Counted from the first letter of the stretch, positions 49,420 to 59,650 are shown. The stretch: 64,000 nucleotides of DNA from Philopedon plagiatum (GCA_963971165.1 OZ020195.1:40177209-40241208), one strand, 5' to 3'. Program-made: numbers and translations. The notes: generated by a model from the sequence alone, not told the origin.

Positions 49420-49630
49420 CTAGAACCAGGGTCTGTTTAGTAGTTGTTTTAGCTGTTTCCTGGTTGTTGTTGTTGTTTCCAGAAACAGGGGTCTGTTTTT
49501 AGCTGTTTCCTGGCTGTTTACAGAAACAGGGTCTGTTAGTAGCTGTTTCATAGCTGTTCCCTGAAACTGCTGTTTTTCATTCAAAAACAGGGTGTTTTTC
49601 ACGAAATAGGCTATATTGCGATTTATACGA
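49420..49630. repeat. GAAACAG-rich minisatellite, inner left
   Basis: Second block of the 35-45 bp repeats (TAGCTGTTTCCTGGCTGTT and variants). The mirror block is at about 60350-60540. Confidence 0.75.
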
Positions 49631-49755
49631 GCCTATTATTACTGTTGTGTGTGTGTTGTTATTGTGAATTCACAATTTAATAAGCTTGGTAAAGATGTTA
49701 AGCGTCGAATAATTCAAGCATCCAATACAATAAGAAAAAATACTTGGCATTAAAG

Positions 49756-50707
49756 ATGGAGTGGGGTGAGGGAGATGAAGCACTAAACAAGTTCTTGAAT
49801 TTCAGTAGAGACATCGCGGAAAACGAAAAAGCGAAAGATTAAAGCCGAAGAATCAGAAATTCGAGAAAATGAGCCTAAAATCAAGCAAAGTGAACCTCCT
49901 TATCCGGTGAAATTCCCATCAAAAGATGCCGAAATCGAATATGGAGATTTGTCCAATAACGACTATGATGATGATGATCATGATGTTTTTGTAGAAGAAA
50001 AATCCATGCTGCAATTAAAAGAGGATCTAGAAACCACTTATAGAGCAAACGTTTCTGCATTTCCGGACTTTATCAATCAATATCCTAAAATTGCTCGAGA
50101 ATACATATCAAAATATTGGAGAGATTCAGCTGATATTGATCTAACACAGGGTCTTAAGCACGATATCGCAACTGATGCATGGAAACAGGGAGATTCACGG
50201 GTTGATTTTTGAAAAATGGCGATATTCAAGTAGGCGATATTCAATACCGAAGAACTCAAGGGCTCTACGATCTTCTGTTTTTAAAAAACCTATTTATGAT
50301 AGAAAGGAAGATGTGGAACAATACAAAGAACAAACGAACAAACCTTTACCGGAAGGATAGTGGTCGGTTAACAGGAAATAGATCTGACAAATATAAAAAT
50401 ATTGTTAAACCATTACTTTCAGAATCGTTAGAAGTTTCGAAACAGAATGAAATCAGCAAAAACACCTCCAAGTATAACACGAATCTTAACAAGGTCGAAG
50501 TCATCGTCGTCAAAATTAGGTCAAGCGTTAATGGAATACAACGAAAAATCCAAAGAATTTGTGTACTATGATGACGTAAACGAGTTGGTTGAAAGACTAA
50601 ACAAGCTAGAAGCCTCCAATCAGGTTGGCAACAATAATAACATGAACGAGATTTGGAGCATATTACAAGAACTGGAACAACTTGGAGTAATTGAATTCTA
50701 TAAATAA
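49756..50707 (+). pseudogene. Gene X1, left copy (uncharacterised arthropod family), frameshifted
   Basis: Begins with ATG at 49756 and ends with TAA at 50707. Coding similarity to gene X2 and to the right-arm copy runs through several frames: a Lys/Glu-rich N-terminal part; an acidic Asp-rich patch near 49960; a central motif (VGDIQYRRTQGLYDLLFLK) near 50230; LTGNRSDKYKNIVKPL near 50370; and a C-terminal signature with YYDDVNELVERL and LEQLGVIEFYK. At least three frame changes and a loss of about 35 bp near 49806 break it. The C-terminal pattern resembles a widespread family of uncharacterised arthropod proteins (from memory DUF8207; not checked). No function is known to me. Confidence 0.6.
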
Positions 50708-51016
50708 GAATTTATATTTGATTCCTAAATCTTATTACATACTGTAATCTACGAGGATGCCGATCTTATACGGAAACGCCGCTGACGTACGAAGAAGGGA
50801 GTGGTGTAGATGAAATTCGTAATCTAAATAGAATAGCTTATATTCTCCAACGCTCCAGATAAACTTAAAACTCTTAGAAAAATTATCCATAGAAATGTAT
50901 CTAGATGTATTAAATAAAATGTTTGTATTCTTTGTATTTATGTGTTATTTTATTACCTCTTTGCGAAGAACCAGATCACCAATAAGCAAAGCTGCTAGAA
51001 ACAGGGTGTATTTATT

Positions 51017-51049
51017 AGCTATCTGAAAGATGGTATCTTTCAGATAGCT
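51017..51049. repeat. Small inverted repeat, left arm only
   Basis: AGCTATCTGAAAGAT and its complement with a 3 bp spacer. The right arm has only one of the two halves (near 59670). Confidence 0.8.
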
Positions 51050-51054
51050 ATCAG

Positions 51055-51250
51055 TCTTATTGGGGTCCGGATAGTGTCCGAATAGTGTCCGGATAGTGTC
51101 CAGATAGCGTCCGGATAGTGTCCGGATAAGTTCGGATAGTGTCCGGATAGTGTTCGGATAATGTTCTAAAGACATCCGAATAGCGTCCTAAAGACGTCCT
51201 AAAAGCACCCTAAATAGCATTCTTCGGATGTTCTAGCGGATACTTAGGAT
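51055..51250. repeat. 11-bp minisatellite GTCCGGATAGT, left
   Basis: About ten degenerate copies of an 11-mer. The mirror array at about 59515-59650 is shorter. Confidence 0.8.
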
Positions 51251-51311
51251 ATATTAAAGAACACAGTCCCATTTTTATGATTAGTTCGGACGTAAATATC
51301 ATGGTGATAAG

Positions 51312-51940
51312 ATGTATGCTAACAAGATATATCAACTGCTTGAAACACCAACTGTTGAATATGGTGTAAGGAAAGAGGGAACCAAGTTGTTTCTGGGAAA
51401 TACACCTATCGTTATAAAAGATAACGTTCTCATAATAGATAATAATTAATTTCTGCTATCAGAAGGGCTGTTTAATTTATTAGCTACAAATCAACCAGTA
51501 AAATTTAATTCAATTGACTTGGATAATTACAAGAAAATTTTACTTGTTACAAATGTACACAGAAAAGGTTTCAATGCAAACAGTGCAGTTATATCAACCA
51601 AAGGGTGGAAGTATAACTGTATAATTTCACAACTGTTTCCACCTAAGAGAAGTTATGCCCTGAAAAAACAGAAACGAACCGAGATAAAACAACAACAGAA
51701 GACTCAAAGGTATCGTATAAGCCATATATCCGTTCGAACCTGAAGTAGTTAGTGAACAAGAAGATAAGGGGGTGAGTGAAGGAACTGAGAAATATACACA
51801 AGAGTTACTCATGTATGAGGATGTCAACGACCTTGTTGAAAAAATGAAATATTTAGAAGAAAATAATGCTAATTCTAGCGAAATAAGGACTATTTTGGTT
51901 GAACTACTCAGAAAGACTTGGAGTTATAGAATTTTATTGA
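51312..51940 (+). pseudogene. Gene X2, left copy, broken
   Basis: Mirror of the intact right copy at 56289-56957. It starts MYANKIYQLLETPTVEYGV. It has an in-frame TAA near 51448 (AATAATTAA in place of AATGATAAA), a shift before 51740 and another near the end. The poly-glutamate tract of the right copy is only a short EQED here. No functional protein is expected. Confidence 0.75.
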
Positions 51941-52065
51941 AAACAATAAAGTTATTAAAATATTTTTTGTGTTTTTTTTATAAATCTACAAGACTTACTC
52001 CAAAATAATTAGTCTTAGATATACCTTTCAACAAGACGAATGTGCCAGTTAAGTCCTCCCGCAAG

Positions 52066-53474
52066 ATGGAGCCGTTAATAATACTAACATTGGTGTTTAT
52101 AAGCGCTATACAAGCAGAATCGATATCTAGCGAACACGAAGTAATAACTACAGATGAAGTTAAATATGATGATGAAGATTATGAGTTAATACCAGAAAAC
52201 AATCCACTCAAGCAGAGGGATGGAAATACTTAGTGCAGTATGGGTTTCATATATATTTTCAGAATATACTAATACTAGCAACTCTTTGATGTCACTATCT
52301 CAAGGTTTGAAACAATTCCAAGAAAGCTATGAGCTACCTGTAGAAGGAACTTTAAACGAAAAAACCGTAAGCCTGATGCGCAAACCTAGATGTGGTGTTA
52401 AAGATGTAGCGCATTTTACAACATCCCCTACAAAGTGGTCTAGCACAAATTTAAAATGGAATATTTATCCTCCAACATTTGCTTTATCTCATTATCAAAT
52501 ATCGGAGAGCTGCAAGTGACGCCTTTGGAACCTGGGAAGCAGCATCAAAGCTTCGCTTCACCTATACAAGTTCGAATGATGCAAATATAACTATCGCCTT
52601 TAATAACGCAAACCACTCAATGACAAACGAAAATAGCTCCTGTTCATTCGGGTTATCCAAGCAAAGATTAGGACATGCTTTTTACCCCTAAGGTAGTAGT
52701 AATGTAGAAATTCATTTAGATGACAGTCTTCCATGGAGTTTTACCAAAAATTTTTATGAGAATAACCCCAATTTATCGGGAGTGCTGGTACATGAAATTG
52801 GTCATGCTCTGGACTTAGGCCACTCGCTGGATCCGAATGCAATTATGTACCCTTTTTACCATCAACGCAACAACCTATCTACGGATGACATAGGGGGTAT
52901 ACAACGACTCTATGGGCCAAACACAAGTCCTACACCATCTTTACCTAAGAACAATTCCATACCTGCAAGGATACCTTCGGTACCGTCTACAGAAAAACCT
53001 TTACAGCCACGTATGAAACCAACGGAAAAAACACCAATTTTGCAAACACCAACGCAGAAAATCGATAGACGACCAAAGTTATGTGATTTAAATTTTAAAA
53101 CACAACATATTTCTAGTGGTGAAAAATAAGTTGTATATATTTTATGAAAAATATGTGTGGATATTGCATTTAAATAACAAAGAAATTAATAACAAGCCTT
53201 TCTTGATAACTTATTACTTGCTATTTTTACCAAAAGATTTAGAAAACATTACATCTACTTATGAAAGACCTAATGGTGAAATTGTCACCATTGTCGGTGA
53301 TACAATTTACTTTTTTGAATATGGAACCTTTCAATTAATACGCCCGGAAAATATTGATATGCTTGCCAGAAGATGAATCTTAATTTCTTTGGTATTAAAT
53401 GTCCTAATCTAGGACTTTTAGAACAACTCAAATATTTACTTAGTAATATTATAGCAAATAATGTAAAATTATAG
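52066..53474 (+). pseudogene. Matrix-metalloproteinase-like gene, left copy, broken
   Basis: Starts MEPLIILTLVFISAIQAES, a clear signal peptide. A propeptide follows with the cysteine-switch motif PRCGV (near 52385). The catalytic domain has the zinc site HEIGHALDLGHS at 52791-52826 and a Met-turn IMYP; then a Pro/Thr-rich linker and part of a hemopexin domain (CDLNFKTQHISS, then RPNGEIVTIVGD). In the family this is a secreted zinc protease of the extracellular matrix. Breaks: frameshifts near 52225 and 52500, an in-frame TAA at 52689-52691, a frame change at 53120, and loss of about 240 bp of hemopexin sequence near 53376. The catalytic residues themselves are intact. Confidence 0.85.
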
Positions 53475-53489
53475 ATCCTAATAAATAAC

Positions 53490-53725
53490 TATTTAAACCT
53501 TATGACTTTTTTTTCTACTAGCCGAAATCTTATGACTTTTTTTCTACTAGCCTAAGAAAGAACTCCAATAGCCTACTCCCTTACCAAGAAAGCCCACAGG
53601 ACCTAAAGATATTCTTATAAGTCTTTTACTAGTAAATTAATAAATGAACTATAGACGTCTATATGTTTTTCGTCTCATTTTTACGTCTAAGTGTTTAAAT
53701 AAACATATGGGAGATTGATACAATT
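53490..53725. other. Non-coding spacer between metalloproteinase and centre
   Basis: AT-rich sequence with a short direct repeat (TTATGACTTTTTTTCTACTA twice). The mirrored sequence lies at about 54440-54620. No gene is seen. Confidence 0.5.
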
Positions 53726-54440
53726 AGTGGAGGGCTGTTTTTCGCTGTTAACGTTTCAAATGAACCATATTTGTTACAAGATAATCGTCTTTGCTCAGGT
53801 TTGCTCAGGTTTGTTTGTTTGGGTTTGCTTAGGTTTATTTGGTTGAGTTTGCTCAGGTTTGTTTCGTTGGGTTTGCTCAGATTTGCTTGGGTTTGCGCGT
53901 TTTAAGGTTAGCTCAGGGCGTGGGCGCCCGCAATCTGAGCTAACCTTAAAACGCGCAAACCTAAGCAAACCCAAGCAAACCTGAGCAAACCCAACGAAAC
54001 AAACCTGAGCAAACCTAACCAAATAAACCTAAGCAAACCCAAACAAACAAACCTGAGCAAACCTGAGCAAAGACGATTATCTTCTAGCAAATATGGTTCA
54101 TTTGAAACGTTAACAGCGAAAAACAGCCCTCCTCTGATTGTATCAATCTCCCATATGTTTATTTAAATACTTAGACGTAAAAATGAGACGCGATCTGAGC
54201 TAACCTTAAAACGCGCAAACCTAAGCAAACTCAAGTAAACCTGAGCAAACCCAACCAAATAAACTTAAGCAAACCCAAACAAACAAACCTGAGCAAACCT
54301 GAGCAGAGACAATGATCCTGTAACAAATATTGTTCACTTGAAATGTTAACAGCGAAAAACAGCCAACCACTAATTGTATCAATCTCCCATAATAATATGT
54401 TTATTTAAACACTTAGACGTAAAAATGAGGCAAAAGACTT
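53725..54440. repeat. Central hairpin-like junction of the palindrome
   Basis: Left arm 53725-53916 and right arm 53935-54192 are inverted copies rich in AAACCTGAGC/AAACCCAAGC units. They surround an 18 bp spacer (53917-53934) that itself contains GGGCGCCC at 53922-53929. The inner 25 bp of stem (next to CTGAGCTAACCTTAAAACGC) are perfect. A further, more diverged copy of the right arm follows at about 54193-54440, so the terminal 255 bp is present three times. No coding sequence is likely; open frames here follow the repeats. Confidence 0.8.
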
Positions 54441-54630
54441 ATACAGACGTCTATAGTTAATTTATTAATTTACTGGCAAAAGACTTATAAGAATATCTTT
54501 AGGTCCTGTGGGCTTTCTTGATAAGGGAGTAGGCTATTGGAGTTCTTTCTTAGGCTAGTAGAAAAAAAGTCATAAGATTTCGGCTAGTAGAAAAAAAAGT
54601 CATAGGGTATAAATAGTTATTTATTAGGAT

Positions 54631-56164
54631 CTATAATTTTACTTTATTTGTTATAATATTACTAAGTAAATATTTGAGTTGTTCTAAAAGTCCTAGATTA
54701 GGACATTTAATACCAAAGAAATTAAGATTCATCTTTCCTGAACTAACGAGGATATTGATAAAATCATTATATTCGAAATGCATGCCATTTTGAAGGAAGT
54801 ATAGACGACCATTTGTGTATCGAAATACGCCATCTACTCGAGCAGGAACACCATTAAAAAGTTCTAAGATTAAGTGTGTTTCTTTAGGCCTAAAGCTACA
54901 TTCATCCATACACCACACCTCAAATTTATTTATAAACAAATATGTTCGTCCCTTATTAGCGTTAACCACTGCATAAATTACAGTCTAATCATCTCTTCTG
55001 GCAAGCATATCAATATTTTCCGAGCGTATTAATTGAAAGGGTCCATATTCAAAAAAGTGCATTGTATCACCGACAATGGTGACAATTTCACCATTAGGTC
55101 TTTCATAAATAGCTGTAATGTTTTCTAAATCGTTTGGCAAAAATATCACGTAATCAGTTATCAAGAAAGGCTTGTTATTAATTTCTTTGTTATTTAAATT
55201 CAATATCCACACATATTTTTCATAAAATATATACAACTTATTTTTCACCACTAGAAATATGTTGTGTTTTAAAATTTAAATCACATAACTTTGGTCGTCT
55301 ATCGATTTTCTGCGTTGGTGTTTGCAAAATTGGTGTTTGTTCCGTTGGTTTCATACATGGCTGTAAAGGTTTTTCTGTAGACGGTACCGAAGGTATCCTT
55401 GCAGGTATGGAATTGTTCTTAGGTAAAGATTGTGTAGGACTTGTGTTTGGCCCATAGAGTCGTTGTATACCCAATATGTCATCCGTAGATAGGTTGTTGC
55501 GTTGATGGTAAAAAGGCTACATAATTGCATTCGGATCCAGCGAGGAGCCTAAGCCCAGAGCATGACCAATTTCATGTGCCAGCACTCCCAATAAATTGGG
55601 GTTATTGTCATAAAATTTTTTTGTAAAACTCCATGGAAGACTGTCATATAAATGAATTTCTACATTACTACTACCTTAGGGGTAAAAAGCATGTCCTAAT
55701 CTTTGCTTGGATAACCCGAATGAACAGGGGCTATTTTCGTTTGTCATTGAGTGGTAAAGCAAATGTTGGAGGATAAATATTCCATTTTAAATTTGTGCTA
55801 GACCACTTTGTAGGGGATGTTGTGAAATGAGCTACACCTTTAACACCACATCTAGGTTTGCGCATCAGTCTTACAGTTTTTTCGTTTAAAGTTCCATCTA
55901 CAGGTAGCTCATAGCTTTCTTGGAATTGTTTCAAACCTTGAGATAGTGACATCAAAGAGTTGCTAGTGTTAGTACTGTAAAGGTACCCATATTGCACTAA
56001 GTATTTCCATCCCTCTGATTGAGTTAATGGTTTTCTGGTATTAACTCATAATGATCATCATCATATTTAACTTCATCTGTAGTTATTACTTCGTCTTCGC
56101 TAGATATCGATTCTGCTTGTATAGCGCTTATAAACCCCAATGTTAGTATTATTAACGGCTCCAT
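54631..56164 (-). pseudogene. Matrix-metalloproteinase-like gene, right copy, broken
   Basis: Mirror copy on the minus strand with the same signal peptide start (ATG at 56162-56164), PRCGV switch and hemopexin parts. It keeps the hemopexin segment missing on the left (VDGVFRYTNGRLYFLQNG in 54631-54969). The zinc site reads HEIGHALGLGSS: the third histidine is replaced by serine. The Met-turn codon is followed by a TAG (55517-55519). It shares with the left copy the TAA after the FYP stretch (55676-55678), so that break is older than the arm divergence or was spread by gene conversion. It cannot be an active protease. Confidence 0.85.
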
Positions 56165-56288
56165 CTTGCGGGAGGACTTAACTGGCACGTTCGTCTTGTT
56201 GAAATGTATATCTAAGACTAATTATTTTCGAGTAAGTCTTGTAGATTTATAAAAAGGCACAAAAAATGTTTTAATATCTTTATTGTTT

Positions 56289-56957
56289 TCAATAAAATTC
56301 TATAACTCCAATTCTTTCTAGTTCCCCCAAAATAGTCCTTATTTCACTAGAAGTGGCATTATTTTCTTCTAGAGATTTCGTCTTTTCCACAAGGTCGTTG
56401 ACATCTTCATACACGAGTAACACTTCTGTATATGTCTCAGTTCCTTCACTCACCCCCTTATCTTCTTCTTCTTCTTCTTCTTCTTCTTCTTCTTCTTCTT
56501 CTTCTTCTTCTTCACTAACTACTTCACTTTCGAACGGATGGCTATGGCTTATACGACACTTTTGAGTCTTCTGTTGTTGTTTTATCTCGGTTCGTTTCTG
56601 TTTTTTCAGGGCATAACTTCTCTTAGGTGGAAACAGTTTTGAAATTATACGGTTATACTTGCACCCTTTGGTTGATATAACTGCACTGTTTGCATTGAAA
56701 CCTTTTCTGTGTACATTTGTAACAAGTAAAATTTTCTTGAAATTATCCAAGTCATTTGAATTAAATTTTACTGGTTGATTTGTAGCTAATAAATTAAACA
56801 GCCCTTCTGATAGCAGAAATTTATCATTAGCTATTATGAGAAAGTTATATTTTATAACGATAGGTGTATTTCCCAGAAACAACTTGGTTCCCTCTTTCCT
56901 TACACCATATTCAACAGTTGGTGTTTCAAGCAGTTCATATATCTTGTTAGCATACAT
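56289..56957 (-). CDS. Gene X2, right copy, uncharacterised arthropod family
   Basis: Intact frame of 222 residues. The N-terminal half has YGVRKEGTKLFLGNTPIVI and LSEGLFNLLATNQPVKF. A basic stretch (PPKRSYALKKQKRTEIKQQQ) follows, then a run of glutamates coded by a TTC/CTT microsatellite, then the C-terminal signature YEDVNDLVEK and ELERIGVIEFY. The same layout, ending in GVIEFY, is seen in neighbouring gene X1, so the two are paralogues. There is no signal peptide or membrane helix, so it is probably intracellular; the basic stretch could bind nucleic acid. I cannot name a function. Confidence 0.7.
   Translation of the reverse strand: MYANKIYELLETPTVEYGVRKEGTKLFLGNTPIVIKYNFLIIANDKFLLSEGLFNLLATNQPVKFNSNDLDNFKKILLVTNVHRKGFNANSAVISTKGCKYNRIISKLFPPKRSYALKKQKRTEIKQQQKTQKCRISHSHPFESEVVSEEEEEEEEEEEEEEEEEDKGVSEGTETYTEVLLVYEDVNDLVEKTKSLEENNATSSEIRTILGELERIGVIEFY
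56461..56515. repeat. (CTT)n microsatellite inside gene X2
   Basis: About 18 uninterrupted CTT triplets coding a poly-glutamate tract. It is absent from the left-arm copy, so it expanded after the arms diverged. Confidence 0.95.
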
Positions 56958-57017
56958 CTTATCACCATGATATTTGCGTCCGAACGAAACATAAAAATGG
57001 GTCTGTGTTCTTTAATA

Positions 57018-57688
57018 CAGGGTTCTGCAATAGTGCGTCAGGCTTCCATAGCTCCTACACGAATTAAGTTAGGAATTTCATTCATATGGTGACTTATACT
57101 GTATTACAGGCTGCATTTTAGGAAAATATTTTCGCATATACAGGGCGGACCAAGAAAGTGTGATAACATAAAGTTGTATTTTTTTTAATGGGACACCCCG
57201 TGTTTTTTTTTGCATATTTAGGTTTGTATTAGTGTCCTTCATAATTGCCTAAAATTTTATTTAATATGCTTCGGTACTTTAAGAGCAATAAATTAAAAAC
57301 TAAAAAAAAAAGTTTTGCAGCCCTGGAAGAAAAGATAAAAAAAATCAATCTAAAAGCATTTTTTCTACCACGGCATTGTGCGAGATTTATAACAAGGGTG
57401 CTAGAAACACCATGAATTAAATATTTTTTACCTATTTCATACAGGGTGTCCACAATAATATTTTAAAAATGATACATTTTAAACTAATTTTTCTCAAGTT
57501 TTTTAAATGGAACACCCTGTATATTATTTTACCATTTGATGAAGAATTTCAAAACAAATATTTTTTGTAATTGCAATTTATTTCAAAATCCAAACCGTTT
57601 TCAAAATATTTATCAAAAATCATAAATGTCGCTATTCGTAATAAAGTTTTATGAACAAAATAGCTAGGCGGCCATGGAAAAACAAGCA
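57018..57688 (+). repeat. Left terminal inverted repeat of the mariner-like element
   Basis: About 671 bp, mirrored at 58840-59505. It carries AACACCCTGTAT and CAGGGTGTCC motifs also found in minisatellite A. Confidence 0.9.
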
Positions 57689-57769
57689 TGTTTAGCAATT
57701 AAATACTTTTTGACATTATTTGTCAGACATGAGTAGGTGTACTTAAACGAATAATATTTAGTTCAAAAA

Positions 57770-58837
57770 ATGAATTTTTCAAGGGAAGAGCTCATTGATA
57801 TGGTTTTTGTATTGGGTGAGAGTGAGAAAAACTGTTTCCTCGCTAGTAGAAATTATGCAGCTCGGTTTCCGGAAAGGCGACACCCAGAAGCGTTAAGTTT
57901 TAGCAGACTTCTTGAGCGCTTTATTGAAACGGGAACCGTAGACTACAAAAAGGTGGAAAGAATAAAGACGGCACTAAATGAGGAAAATCAGTTAGCAGTT
58001 TTATTGACAGTTATTGAAAATCCAAATATTAATCAAGAATGTGTGGGACAAGAAGTTGGAATAAGTGAGAGATCAGTCCAAAGAATTTTGGAAAAAAATC
58101 ATTTTCATGCATACCACATTCAATTGCATCAGGCTCTGGGTGAAAATGATTTTCAGCGAAGGGCAGAGTTTTGTGCCTGGGCACAATTGCGCCTCCAAGA
58201 AAATCTTTTTTTCTTTATGAACGTCCTTTTTTCCGACGAAGCAACTTTCCACAACACTGGATGTGTCAACAGACATAATTTTCATTATTATTCTGTCGAA
58301 AATCCAAGAATATTTCGGCAAATAGATCGCCAACAACGTTGGTCAATAAACGTTAGGGGAGGTATCGTTGGAGAACATGTGGTGGGCCCACATTTTTTTA
58401 ATGGTCACCTTAACGGTCAAATGTATTTGGAATTTTTGAAAAACGACTTACCAGGATTGGTTCAGAATTTACCTCCAAACATCCAGGCACAAAATATGTG
58501 GTTACAACAGGATGGAGCCCCAGCCCATTTTTCGCAACAAGTCAGAGCCCTGTTAAATAATGAGTACGAAAATCGCTGGATTGGAAGAGGAGGGCCAGTT
58601 GCATGGCCTGCGAGGTCGCCCGACCTAACAAAACTTGATTTTTTTCTATGGGGGCATGTAAAAGACCTCGTTTATAGGGAACCTCCAACAACCAAACAAA
58701 ACATGCGACATAGAATTATTGACGCGTTTGCCACAATTACATCTGCAATGCTCAGAAATGTGGAAAGGGCCTTTCAAGCGAGAATTGGTAAATGCCTTGA
58801 ACAAGATGGAAGACATTTGGAACATCTTTTAAAATAA
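57770..58837 (+). CDS. Mariner-superfamily transposase, intact
   Basis: 355 residues with an uninterrupted frame. The N-terminal half has helix-turn-helix sequence (VGQEVGISERSVQRIL near 92-107) for binding the ends. The catalytic triad is read as D156 in LFSDEATFH, D248 in LQQDGAPAHF and D290 in SPDLTKLDFFLWG, with 41 residues between the last two. That would be a DD41D type, as reported for the rosa group; if D285 is the third residue the spacing would be 36. The stop codon is 2 bp before the right inverted repeat. It cuts and pastes its element at TA sites. No disabling change is seen, so it may be active. Confidence 0.9.
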   Translation: MNFSREELIDMVFVLGESEKNCFLASRNYAARFPERRHPEALSFSRLLERFIETGTVDYKKVERIKTALNEENQLAVLLTVIENPNINQECVGQEVGISERSVQRILEKNHFHAYHIQLHQALGENDFQRRAEFCAWAQLRLQENLFFFMNVLFSDEATFHNTGCVNRHNFHYYSVENPRIFRQIDRQQRWSINVRGGIVGEHVVGPHFFNGHLNGQMYLEFLKNDLPGLVQNLPPNIQAQNMWLQQDGAPAHFSQQVRALLNNEYENRWIGRGGPVAWPARSPDLTKLDFFLWGHVKDLVYREPPTTKQNMRHRIIDAFATITSAMLRNVERAFQARIGKCLEQDGRHLEHLLK

Positions 58838-58839
58838 AG

Positions 58840-59505
58840 TGCTTGTTTTTCCATGGCCGCCTAGCTATTTTGTTCATAAAACTTTATTACGAATAGCGAC
58901 ATATATGATTTTTGATAAATATTTTGAAAACGGTTTGGAATTTGAAATAAATTGTAATTACAAAAAATATTTGTTTTGAAATTCTTCATCAAATGGTAAA
59001 ATAATATACAGGGTGTTCCATTTAAAAAACTTGAGAAAAATTAGTTTAAAATGTGTCATCTTTAAAATCTTATTGTGAACACCCTGTATGAAATAGGTAA
59101 AAACTATTTAATTCATGGTGTTTCTAGCACCCTTGTTATAAATCTCACACAATGCCGTGGTAAAAAAATGCTTTTAGATTGATTTTTTTTATCTTTTTTT
59201 CCAGGGCTGCAAATCTTTTTTTTTAGTTTTTAATTTATTGCTCTTAAAGTACCGAAGCAAATTCAATAAAATTTTAGGCAATTATGAAGGACACTAATAC
59301 AAACCTAAATATTCAAAAAAACACGGGATGTCCCATTAAAAAAATACAACTGTATGTTATCACACTTTCTTGGTCCGCCCTGTATATGCGAAAATATTTT
59401 CCTAAAATGCAGCCTGTAATACAGTATAAGTCGCCATATGAATGAAATTCCTAACTTAATTCGTGTAGGAGCTATGGAAGCCTGACGCACAATTGCAGGA
59501 CCCTA
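58840..59505 (-). repeat. Right terminal inverted repeat of the mariner-like element
   Basis: About 666 bp, the inverted partner of 57018-57688, ending in ACCCTA where the other end has CAGGGT (one mismatch at the tip). Confidence 0.9.
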
Positions 59506-59514
59506 TATATCCTA

Positions 59515-59650
59515 GGTATCCGCTAGAACATCCGAAGAATGCTATTTAGGGTGCTTTTAGGACGTCTTTAGGATGCTATTCGGATATCTTTAGATCATTA
59601 TCCGAACACTATCCGGACACTATTCGGACACTATCCGGACCCAAATAGGA
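59515..59650. repeat. 11-bp minisatellite, right
   Basis: Mirror of 51055-51250, shorter, with ACTATCCGGAC units. Confidence 0.75.

Larger units (their letters stand above)
57018..59505 (+). mobile_element. Mariner-superfamily element with 0.67 kb inverted repeats
   Basis: Terminal inverted repeats 57018-57688 and 58840-59505, nearly the same throughout, begin CAGGGTTCTGCAAT and end ATTGCAGGACCCTA. TA is duplicated on both sides (57016-57017 and 59506-59507). The left arm of the large palindrome (around 51241-51265) shows the empty site with a single TA, so the boundaries are exact. The element is present in one arm only and therefore inserted after the palindrome formed. The repeats contain further CAGGG starts inside (57136 and 57442), so it may have grown by nesting or use very long ends. 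Confidence 0.92.

Noticed and set aside
52066..53474. Functional host matrix metalloproteinase gene
   Set aside because: Frameshifts, stop codons and a hemopexin deletion break the left copy, and the right copy has lost a zinc ligand.
53890..53960. Intrinsic terminator-like GC hairpin
   Set aside because: This is a bacterial feature; the setting is eukaryotic and the hairpin is the centre of a much larger inverted repeat.
53790..54320. Insect telomere (TTAGG) repeats at the palindrome centre
   Set aside because: The units are AAACCTGAGC and AAACCCAAGC with variable length; no run of TTAGG is present.
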